Shown here piece by piece: positions 54,498-64,000 of a stretch of 64,000 nt of DNA (position 1 is its first letter; each line of letters begins with the position of its first letter). Under the pieces are notes generated by a model that saw only the letters and a program-made list of their open reading frames with translations, searched no databases and had not been told where the DNA came from. Position numbers and translations under genes: made by a program. The stretch is from Amphiduros pacificus (taxonomy: Eukaryota; Annelida; Polychaeta; Phyllodocida; Hesionidae). The stretch spans positions 7,530,049-7,594,048 of the forward strand of contig OX439007.1 of NCBI GenBank assembly GCA_949316495.1, given 5' to 3'.

Positions 54498-54592
54498 GGA
54501 CGAGTTTGTCTGTATGGTGACGTCATTATAGGGCTTCCCCAACATTTCCCGCCATGAAAGGGACGAGTTTGTCTGTATGGTGACGTCATGGA
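54498..54592 (+). promoter_or_regulatory. Duplicated CRE-like segment with an E2F-like site between
   Basis: GGACGAGTTTGTCTGTATGG followed by TGACGTCA occurs twice, 67 bases apart. TGACGTCA is the full palindromic CREB/ATF site. Between the copies lies TTTCCCGCC, an E2F-type sequence. It is about 300 bases after the gene C stop, so it could be a 3' enhancer or the promoter of an unseen transcript. Confidence 0.4.
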
Positions 54593-54647
54593 ATTCCCCA
54601 TCAGTGCAGTGGAAAGTATATTGACGTGCAATATAATGCATCTGGTC

Positions 54648-54653
54648 AATAAA
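54648..54653 (+). terminator. Candidate polyadenylation signal of gene C
   Basis: AATAAA about 440 bases after the stop codon; unverified. Confidence 0.4.
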
Positions 54654-56402
54654 ACAATTTAGAGAAGCTCACGTGACCAGGAATTGACCAATCACAGCAC
54701 AGAATACACAGTGATCATAGAATAAACTGGTGTATGGGTTCTGATAGGCATTTCGTTCCTGTTAGTTCCTTGCAATTCTAAACCAAGATTCACAATAAGT
54801 ATGTATGATAGGCAATACAACAAATCAGAATCAGAATCAAAATAACCAAACTTACTCTATCCAGTATTTGGTTCATCAATAACATTCCTGATACATTTTA
54901 ATGTTAATAATTGTGGGTTACAGTCTCGGCTGAAAGTCATAAAAATAACTCAATTTGGAAATCAATTTTTTTCAAAGTTATAATTATTATTCAACAACTT
55001 TATTATGTTTCCACAATATTGATTGTTTGCATTTATTGATGATTGTGTAAAATTCTAAAACTTAAATATGTTCAAAAATAGTAGCTTTCAATTTATCATT
55101 TGTGTCATGAACTATGTAGTATTTGACACAGATATCATAATGATTTATTATATGCATGAGATATATGCATATATAATGAGAGGAAATCCAGAACTTCAGT
55201 TTTAAAACTATCAGTTTGTTTATAAATAAAAATACAAATGGGAAAATTATACAACTTACTGTGCACAAGCATGATCTGCCATATTGTTTTGGTTGTATCA
55301 GATGCATAGATTAATACAATATCAAAACATAAAAATGTAAAACTACAATTTTCTGGGTGAAGAAGACAGAAAGAAAGCTTGTAAATGGTCTACAATATTG
55401 AATTACATATCAGCTAAAATCTGTTGAATTCTGATTGGTTCATAATCGATAGAATCGCACACATTGAAGTGTGGGAATTGAAAATGTGGAAATTTCAAGA
55501 TTAGGTGTAGTTGTTCCAAGCACATTTTTTCATTTGATTTATTTTATTTTATTTTATTTATTTTTTTTTTTTTTTGGGGGGGGAGGGATAGAATATTTGT
55601 TTGATAATTTACATTATTGAAAGTAATACAATGCAATAGAATACAGGAAATGTGAGAACAAAGTTCTATTTTGTAAGGAAAGTTACAATATTATGCATAT
55701 CATATATGAAGAAATGTTCATATGGGCGTATATCACCGTTTCCATGAAAAGCCATAATTACATTATGCCCCACCACCGACTGGATGAACATACTCGCCAA
55801 GGTTCTGCTTGTCAGAAACAGAGAGGGATGTTTCCTGATATCATCATGCGTTATAAAACTGCAATAAGTACTGGTACTGAGATCTCATAACCTTTTATGT
55901 TCAAACATGGTGTAAATTATACTTAGGTGTGGAGTATCCCTTACATTAAGCAATCTTAAGTAAAGCTCATGATTTGATTGATATTATTTGATATTATTTG
56001 CTTGAATTAGAAGCCATATCCTTCGCTTATTATTTACATGTAATATATAAACTCCTATAGAATATAAACCTCGCTATTATTATCAGACAAAAAGTTGACA
56101 AAGTGCACATGTAATGTGAGACTTCTCACTGCTGAGATCTTGAGAAGATAATTAGATATTCTCACATTATCACCCATATCAAGAGTTGGAATCGTTATTA
56201 AGGCAACTATGTTACAGGAATATCGACATTTCATTGTTATGGTTCCAATATCAGTTTGTTATACCTTAATAACTGGTCTGCCATCATAGCTTAAATACTT
56301 TTAAATTAAGTTATAATTTTTGTTGGTAAGATTAAATAGTATGATTCATCCCAAGCATGTCAGCCTTTTGTTCAGAATAACTGCTCTTTTTGTATATCTA
56401 AT

Positions 56403-56648
56403 ACAGGGCTTGACATTAGAACTGACCTGGTCGCCCTGAAGGGGTTTTTTGCACATCAGGGCAAGCATGGGCCAGTATGGGCCAGTGATTTCAAAATTTT
56501 AATGGCCCAGATGTATATAAAATTGTCCTATTTTTAACTTATCATATAGACCAGTTGTTCTTGAAACAAAATGTCCAGTGGACTTTAGGGCAGTCTAACT
56601 TTTCGGGAAAGTGACGTAAAGCCCTTAATGTCAAGGCCTGTAGTATAC
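56403..56648. mobile_element. hAT-like MITE
   Basis: The left end CAGGGCTTGACATTA and the right end TAATGTCAAGGCCTG are inverted repeats with one mismatch. CAGGG-type ends are usual in hAT transposons. About 245 bases, without coding capacity. An 8-base target duplication is not clear. A partial copy is at 41755-41995. Confidence 0.65.
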
Positions 56649-57116
56649 CACATTTATTATGGTACATGCACTGGGGACATATGGGACAACAGTCTGACAT
56701 ACAATACTTGTGCAATATATGTACCTGTTTGCACTGAAAAAACTAACAGCTTATATTCACATATATAACTGTATTCATCAAAACATACTCAAATCGCATC
56801 AGCATATATCTTATCACATTGCATGTTATAGTCTAGATTTAATACTGATAATGCAACACAAAGAATTCTTAATTCTTTCTCAAACTTCAGATATAATCTT
56901 TAAGAAAATGATGACTTATTTCAGTATTGGCTTATAAGTAGCACCATTTACACAGGGACATGTATTCATTTTCAGATAGTTTCGTATTCATTTTCTCCCG
57001 AGTTTGAGGAGACATATTGAGCTATGCAACTATGCAAACCCTCTTCTTCCTGTTCACGGGCACACGGTCCACCAGTGGCACACGCAAACTATTACATATT
57101 GATAAGTTCACCATGT

Positions 57117-57129
57117 CGCCCTCTGGTGG
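57117..57129 (-). promoter_or_regulatory. CTCF-core-like site
   Basis: The reverse complement reads CCACCAGAGGGCG, 13 consecutive consensus positions. Confidence 0.45.
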
Positions 57130-57536
57130 AGATTGGTTCACGGGTCGATATCAGATCAAGCCTATCATGCAGATATGGAGCATTACTTCCATGAAGACAA
57201 TTTAGACATCACGCAATTATCAAAGCTCTTGGGTAAGGGTTCATTAAATGTAATGTGTTTATATAGATGTTGAATTTACATTTGTGAGATTCAATGAGAT
57301 TTCTGTAAAATTCTCATTTTTCAATTATTGCAATGTACATAAACTAGTATGTTTTGACAATCTAGCCACAAATTTGAATAATATTGAATTTGATACATTT
57401 TCAAGAGATTGAGGTTTACCTATGAAAATTTGTACGTTTGTAAATAAAGTTTTATATACAATTCTAGGATTTTGTGAACCTTTATAGGTCGTTTTAATAA
57501 CTTCATTTTAATAACTTCAAACTTGGCTTAACAACA

Positions 57537-57550
57537 CTGCCCTCTGGTGG
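57537..57550 (-). promoter_or_regulatory. CTCF-core-like site
   Basis: The reverse complement reads CCACCAGAGGGCAG, matching all 14 positions of the CTCF core. Confidence 0.5.
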
Positions 57551-58024
57551 AAAATATTTATTTCTAATGCCACCAGGTGTCACCATAGCTCCATTAGCTT
57601 TGGCTATTGCTCGAATGTTCATATTCATTTTTGCAACACACACATTTGGAGTGATATTTCCAACAAATATGTTTAAATAAATCACAATCATGAAAAATTA
57701 TCTACACTTAAATGGCGATTTAAGCATTCACAACAATACAAAAGAATTTTACACATTTTAAAAGCTTTTTTCATGAGTACAAAATAATCTCATTCATTTG
57801 ATTTTTAACTATTCTCTGTGTTGTGTTAAATTTCTTTAAATCATGAATAAAAAACCAATGATGTCCGCTAGAAAAGTGATTGATTAAACTTAAAAAATGA
57901 AAGTTATTTTTTGCAAGATGCTTTTGAAAGCTCAAGCAAATTTCTCAATCAGAAAGCCCCATAACAGACCATGGGTTGCCAAAGAGTGGTAGTCGACAGC
58001 CCTAATATGTCTCTGTCCTACAGA

Positions 58025-58620
58025 GAAGTAGCGATGGCGCTGGCGAGAGATGTCGCTCTGGTTACCTCTGAGCAGACTCTAATCATGAGTCAGGGACTTT
58101 CACATTGGCAGGAGATGTCGCTATGGTTACCTCTGAGCAGACTCTAATCATGAGTCAGGGACTTTCACATTGGCAGGAGATGTCGCTATGGTTACCTCTG
58201 AGCAGACTCTAATCATGAGTCAGGGACTTTCACATTGGCAGGAGATGTCGCTATGGTTACCTCTGAGCAGACTCTAATCATGAGTCAGGGACTTTCACAT
58301 TGGCAGGAGATGTCGCTATGGTTACCTCTGAGCAGACTCTAATCATGAGTCAGGGACTTTCACATTGGCAGGAGATGTCGCTCTGGTTACCTCTGTGCAG
58401 ACTCTAATCACGAGTCAGGGACTCTCACATTGGCAGGAGATGTCGCTATGGTTACCTCTGAGCAGACTCTAATCATGAGTCAGGGACTTTCACATTGGCA
58501 GGAGATGTCGCTATGGTTATCTCTGAGCAGACTGCAATCATGAGTCAGGGACTTTCACATTGGCTGGAGATGTTGCTATGGTTACCTCTGAGCAGACTCT
58601 AATCATGAGTCAGGAACTTT
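58025..58620 (+). repeat. 65-bp minisatellite with an AP-1-like site per unit
   Basis: About nine copies of a 65-bp unit containing GGAGATGTCGCTATGGTTAC and AATCATGAGTCAGGGAC. TGAGTCA, the AP-1/TRE consensus, is kept in all but one unit (CGAGTCA near 58410). The array lies 1.8-2.4 kb upstream of the gene D start. Confidence 0.93.
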
Positions 58621-59410
58621 CACACTGATTGGCATTTTCTGACCAATCACAGCCATCCTCTCAATGCCCATTACCAGACTATTGGTTATTGGGGACAGTG
58701 TTATTTGTAATCTTTGAAATATCCCTTTGACTGGGAAATATGAATACTGTCTTTTTATCCTAAATTTGAAAAATATTCTCACTGACTTTGTTGGTGTAAT
58801 AGTTACGTTCAAATCTCTCTTGCAAAAAAATCAATATTTTTATCAATTCGGATTTTCGAAAAGGAAATTTGTAATTTAGCCTCATGAGTGTAGCTTAGAA
58901 TGCCGAGACACATAAACCTTAAAGATTGTGCATCAGTATCGCCTCCTAGTGGTGTATATCAGAATTAACCAGACAGGTGTACCTCTCCACTATTGAATGC
59001 CTATCAGGTTCCCACCCAAAGTTAGTGTTTCAGAATCATCTTCAGGCCTTTGTATCTTCTCCTTGGTGAGTTTGCTTTAATTGTCCCAATGGCTCCACCT
59101 GGTAGCCATTGTCTGAATGACCCAGACACTTTCATCTGAGAGCAAGCACTCTGAATATGACACTCCCTGTCAACATGCCTGTCCAGGTGTGACTTCACAG
59201 ACATGCTATGGGGAAAGCCACCTGCTGAAATAATTGTCTGTATTCATGCTATCATCCTTTAAAATTACCCCCAAAAAAACCTTCTGCATGTCTATAAATG
59301 CTGATTAAACATGAATGTTATCTTCGTCTGAAATTGCTTTAATCCATTAATTGACTTCCAACTGATGCAAAATTTGTTGATTGTTTATGAAGGATTATAA
59401 TTGTGATATT

Positions 59411-59502
59411 ATGTAACAGACGGTAATAAACAACAGACAGTAATAAACAACAGACAGTAATAAACAACAGACAGTAATAAACAACAGACGGTAATAAACA
59501 AC
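59411..59502 (+). repeat. 17-bp tandem repeat
   Basis: Five copies of AACAGACAGTAATAAAC, with two ACGG variants. Confidence 0.9.
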
Positions 59503-59883
59503 ATCTTTTTTAAGTTTTGAGGGAAGCTTTTATAAGTTACAAAGTCTTCAGTGTCTGGTTCAGTACTTTATGAGCGACTTTTGTAAAAAGTATAATGGAT
59601 TTGATAGGATAATTTTCAATGAAAAATGAGAAACTAAAAAGAGGGCTAAGAATGGCTGTAATTTCTAACACAGCAAGTTTATATCCTCCAAATGAAGATA
59701 TTTCATTTTTACCAGGTAGCTGATATTTTATGATACATGATGATAATGCAACAATTTAAGCTGCAAACTCCTCACTTATCTACAATTCGCATTTAATGCA
59801 ACTATGAATGGTCTGAAACATGATATCATAATATTAACAAGAGTTTCCACCTTGGGACAGGGTGATAAAAGTGTCAGACCTTG

Positions 59884-59897
59884 CCAGCAGGGGGCGA
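59884..59897 (+). promoter_or_regulatory. CTCF-core-like site upstream of gene D
   Basis: CCAGCAGGGGGCGA, 13 of 14 core positions, about 0.5 kb before the gene D start codon. Confidence 0.5.
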
Positions 59898-60390
59898 CAC
59901 ACAGGGCTTTGTGTTATCATCACTTCCCAGTGAGACAAAAGGTGTTTAAACAGTAGCTAATCAGGTCAGAGGTCATGCCTGGTTAACCAAGAACCAAACC
60001 TTAATTGAGGCTAAAGGTCACGGTTGAATAAACCTGGCATAAAATATCCAAGCCAGGCAACGCGACCCAATTAACTTTTCTCACCTATAGTTTTAATGCA
60101 GTTTGTATGTATATATTTTTTTTCTTATATTATATACAAAAAAAATCAGCATGGTGAGTTGGCAGTGTTGAGAGAGAACAGGAGTTTGTGGGAGGCCTGG
60201 CAGTTGGTGTGGAGTAGGAAGCAGGCCTCGGGGTGGCGGGCCATGTGCTAGGTATACACAGAGTACACACACAGCAACAACAAGCCACAGGACTGCGCTC
60301 TCCTCTCCATAACGGCTCTCACTCCTGTACCGCCAGCTGCATGGCTCTACTAACACAACACCATGCCTTAATCAAGTCTACTACACTATC

Positions 60391-60457
60391 ATGGATTATC
60401 ACACCTGCAGATTAACAGGGATTTACCTCATCCTCATCTTCATCACTCAGTTTAATG
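60391..60457 (+). CDS. Gene D: signal-peptide exon of a further membrane or secreted protein (partial)
   Basis: ATG opens 22 codons with a hydrophobic core (GIYLILIFITQF) typical of a signal peptide. The exon ends in phase 1 at AATG|GTAAGTC, a strong donor. The same design (about 20-29 residues, phase 1 end) starts genes B and C, so this is read as the first exon of the next gene in the row. No second exon could be placed in the remaining 3.5 kb; in gene B the first intron is 9.5 kb and in gene C 9.0 kb, so it probably lies outside the window. Reading past the donor gives an unremarkable continuation, so an unspliced small ORF of 67 codons is the less likely alternative. Confidence 0.6.
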
Positions 60458-61264
60458 GTAAGTCATTTGTTAATTGTACTTTTAATAGACTCCTGTTCAA
60501 CTGTCCCAGGTTCAAAGATGCAACACTCCGAAATGCTCTACTTCTTCTGGGACAATGCTACTACCACTACGACCATAAAAGTAACAACAAATAAAACAGA
60601 TAGCTACTGATACATAGAGACAAACAAGGTCACAATCAATCCGACATACTCCCAACAAGTTGTATCACTACAGCTATATATATAAATAGCTTATAATCTT
60701 GTTTTGACTAATAAGCACTCACTTGTTGGAGTTGATATTCGCATATTGTTTTGGACATGAGAAAATCTCTGTTAGCCATATTGAACCTGACAGAGGGTCA
60801 CAAAGCCATGGACACTACATGACTCCAGTAATAACTCTAAACAGCTTGATGTACCTTCCCACAATTTGTTTTAAATAAATTTCAAAATCTGGGAGTTTAC
60901 ATTATTTGGTTTTCACACCTGGGCAGTAGTGTTGACCTGGGACCGTACTATGCTAAGGAGTTAAGCAGGTAAACAGAAGCGAGGTTTGGCAGAGGAAGTG
61001 CCATAAAAGTTTAATATGCAATCTAATACCAGCCATTGGCCTTCCTCATGTGCAAATGAACTATTTCTATCCCTGGAGATGTGTATGGCCTGATTCTCTA
61101 TCAAAAGCAATGCACAACATGTTAATATGTATCCACTGTGCTTCATAATGAATTAAAAGGAGACAACACAATTCATACAGATTTTTCAGCTTGCATTTGA
61201 TACTATCTTAAACATATATGCTGAATGAGTCTAATGAATATCTTTGTCAATATGATCTGAAAAC

Positions 61265-61315
61265 ACACACACACACATATATATATATGAAAACACACAC
61301 ACACACATATATATA

Positions 61316-61403
<88 letters not shown>

Positions 61404-61430
61404 TATAAAAATATATATATATTTATTTAT
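61265..61430. repeat. Compound (AC)n(TA)n(TATGTA)n microsatellite
   Basis: A duplicated AC/TA segment, then TATGTA hexamers, then TA. Confidence 0.95.
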
Positions 61431-61998
61431 TTATCTATTAATCTTTTATATAAATATTGTTTTAGATTCACTATCATATCATAGATAAACTCTTGCAATC
61501 TGAGAAAAAAAAAACTTTTTTTCATTGTATTACACTTCTATCATACTTTGTGGTTGTGAAAAAACTATGCAATGCTTCGTCTACTGATTCAAACAAAAAA
61601 ACTTAAATGAACAAAAATGTTTTGTTAATTAGAACCAAATCCAGATGATGTACATTGGTACTAATTCACAATTCACAAGAACCTCACAAATTTTCTTAGT
61701 GGCCTTCAAGTTAAGTAAAGTATAGATTTAGTGCTTTGATAGAAATTGGCTTTTGAACTTTGTCTAATTCAAGAGTGCAAGGGAATTGAAATACAACCGC
61801 AATTTATGATATGTGAATGAAAGTTTGTTACTTTGAAGTTTGGTTTGCACAGCATTTGTGCCGTTTGTATTGATATTTGTTTAGTTGATATAACAGTCAA
61901 ATGTGTTGATAGTACAGATTGCCCCTAATAGGGCCACTTTACGACCAAGTGTTAATTCCCATAATCAGGATTAATGTTCCTAACTATTTGTGGACCTG

Positions 61999-62115
61999 TC
62001 CTTACCTTCACCAGGGCTACACATTAAAAAGTCCTTCCACCACTGCATAATTGTCCCAGCTAAACAGTTGAAATAAAGTGGCAAGTGAGATATTTTTTCC
62101 ACTTGTCCAACATGG
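61999..62115. mobile_element. hAT-like MITE fragment
   Basis: CCAGGGCTACACATTAAAAA resembles the CAGGGCTTGACATTA end of the element at 56403. It is followed by GGCAAGTGAGATATTTTTTC. Only one end is seen. Confidence 0.4.
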
Positions 62116-64000
62116 CAAGTAATGCTTTAATTTTTCCAAAATGTATTGCTCATACATGAAAACTGTTGTACCATCTTATAATCTAAAAACTATACTGATA
62201 ATGTTAAATATTCACAACATTTTCAACATAATCATAAGAAAATAAGGGAATGTCTCCAAATTTTGCACCTTGTTCAAATGATGATTTCCTTCAAAATATT
62301 AGTCCAAGGAGAAGAAAATCTTAAGCTTTGTTAAAACACTGGCAAAAAGGCTTTTGGACATACAGATGTTGTATTTTATTTTTAATTTCCTGGAAAAGAG
62401 AAATATTTGATATTCATATGCTAGCTTAGTGTCGCAAATGTTATAATTTACATTAGGAAGATTTTATATCATATCTGACACAATACCAGTCGCAGTCATA
62501 CAACTGATTGGTCTCAAAGAAACTCGAATGAAAATAAAAATCACAAACAGTCACCATGCACATGACCAGGTCAATGTTTTAGGTGAATTTATTAGAAAAT
62601 ATATCATATTATCGTATACAATAGAAATAGTAAATATTTGACATTATGATGTACGATATCAATATATCGGTATGTAATATTTCTTTCAAATTTCACCAAG
62701 CTGGCATTGATAAATTTACGATAACAAACTTCTGATGTAGTCTTGCAATTATTCTAAACAGGTAATAAAAGTCTGTTGCCCTATCCCAGTCTACTTAATG
62801 ACCTTGACCTCTTGGCCTGGGGTCGTTTCCCCGTCTGGGAATATCAGGCTTGAGTACTTTGCTTTTCACCTCTGTCTCCTTCCTACATTGTGAACGTTAT
62901 CAAAGGAACCCTGTCAATTGCACTTCAATGGCTACCTTCAAAAGTCTACCACATTCAACATTAAATGACCTTCACAAAAATAAAATGCTGAAAAACAAGT
63001 CACTTTTCACTCGCTCATCTTTATAAAAACAAGCCATGAAGCAACGGTCTTACTTTATGAATAAAAAGTAATTACATCTATGAAAGAAATGGCTTTGATG
63101 TGAAATTTATTCTGGACTGCATTTGATACAATATGAATTATGTTAATGCAGCCTATATAATAAATATACATATGTAAATTTAACCCACTGACCAATGTCC
63201 AGCGGCTTACTGAGCACATTACTGTACTATTTCCTATGATTTATGATGACTGTCCCGAGATTTATACTGGGATTTTATACAGTAATCTTAAATGTCTCAC
63301 TGGATTTTTCGAAAAAACTTGCTGCTCAGTCAATAACGTAACCATGGTGATGGTGTAATTTTCCACAAAGAATTAAGTTTACCTGTAACTGTACACGGCT
63401 GACTCATGTCCCAGCATCGTAGCTACCACCTATGTAAGGTGATTTGTTAAGATGAACCGTTTATATTAATTATTGATACAACTATTTGGTATCATCCGAT
63501 CTTATTGCAGTGAACTCATCGAAATGAACAAATTGAAATGAACAAATTGAAAAGAACCCTCTGAAAAGAACACATTGAAATGAAGTCATTGAAAAGAAGT
63601 CATTAAAATGAACCTATTTGATCTCAGAGTAAATCATGTTCTTCAAAATCTTCAAAATTAAAATTTTTTTTTTTGATAAAGATATAAATTTGTTTCAAAT
63701 ACTTAAAGAATCGAATATAAATCATCAGGAAAAACTGTGAAATTATCAATATCACTGTAATATATAGATTAAAATATCACTGTAATATATAAATTAACTA
63801 TAAATCATTCAATAGCTCAATCACTATTTGTCCATTTCCTGGGTTGATATATATTTCTAGCATATAAACAATATAACAAAACTGATGGGAATACCGCATC
63901 TATCGCTATTCCACAGCTTAGATTAGAAATGAGATAATCTGGGATTAACAGAGGGATTAATATGGAAGCATGGATTTGATTAATGGCTGGTGTACTACAG

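Larger units (their letters stand above)
54210..56400. other. 3' region of gene C and intergenic DNA
   Basis: Likely begins with the gene C 3'UTR. AATAAA at 54648-54653 is a candidate polyadenylation signal. A duplicated CRE-like segment lies at 54498-54590. A T-rich tract followed by a G-run is near 55540-55590. No gene supported. Confidence 0.5.
56649..58020. other. Intergenic DNA between genes C and D with CTCF-like sites
   Basis: No gene seen. Strong CTCF-core matches, both on the minus strand, lie at 57117-57129 and 57537-57550, with a weaker CCACCAGGTGTCAC at 57570-57583. Confidence 0.5.
58621..60390. other. Upstream region of gene D
   Basis: No gene seen. Contains a 17-bp repeat (59411-59500) and a strong CTCF-core-like site (59884-59897). 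The last 250 bases are less AT-rich and probably include the gene D promoter and 5'UTR. Confidence 0.5.
60458..64000. other. Probable intron 1 of gene D
   Basis: AT-rich sequence with a complex microsatellite (61265-61430), a hAT-like remnant (61999-62115) and a degenerate 14-16-bp repeat about ATTGAAATGAACAA at 63515-63615. No exon supported. Confidence 0.5.

Noticed and set aside
62788-62892. Possible second exon of gene D after CTATCCCAG
   Set aside because: Open for about 35 codons in the right phase, but it lacks a donor, has no Cys or domain pattern and looks like chance.

Overview
This looks like animal nuclear DNA, most likely from a mollusc and possibly a bivalve. That is a judgement from overall character, not a database match. 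The points behind it are an AT-rich background, multi-exon genes with GT-AG introns of up to 9.5 kb, an intact CR1/L2-type LINE, small inverted-repeat elements, and an unusual load of minisatellites and long (TA)n tracts.

All recognisable host genes are on the + strand and form a head-to-tail row of type I membrane proteins. Gene A is seen only from its membrane-proximal exon onward (14520-16009). Gene B is complete in eight coding exons (19252-36731, 518 aa): signal peptide, SUEL-type lectin domain, Ser/Thr/Pro stalk, membrane helix and a tyrosine-rich tail. Gene C is complete in five coding exons (42459-54209, 486 aa): signal peptide, an unrecognised Cys-containing ectodomain with an acidic insert, membrane helix, and a Pro- and Tyr-containing tail. 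Gene D is represented by one signal-peptide exon (60391-60457) and runs off the right edge. In A, B and C the membrane exon enters in phase 1 and leaves in phase 2 inside an Arg codon, and one large last exon encodes the whole tail. B, C and D all have a signal exon ending in phase 1. This points to one duplicated family whose ectodomains have diverged. Together they look like cell-surface recognition and signalling receptors with SH2-type docking motifs in their tails.

Layout: 1-5850, a roughly 173-bp satellite in head-to-head inverted blocks. 5851-7530, unassigned. 7530-13372, a 39-bp minisatellite split by a full-length-looking LINE with an unbroken 1484-aa ORF. 14520-16009, gene A. 19252-36731, gene B, whose introns carry a 49-bp array, a 26-bp G-rich array and, at three successive 5' splice sites, tandem arrays that begin with the exon-intron junction itself. 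36738-41664, more minisatellites and (TA)n tracts. 42459-54209, gene C, whose first intron holds a 27-bp array split by a 1.63-kb foldback element flanked by TA. 54210-60390, intergenic, with small transposon remnants, a CRE-like pair, CTCF-like motifs and an AP-1-bearing 65-bp array. 60391-64000, start of gene D and its first intron.

The two observations most worth pursuing are the receptor cluster, and the amplification of successive splice donors in gene B into arrays of decoy donors.
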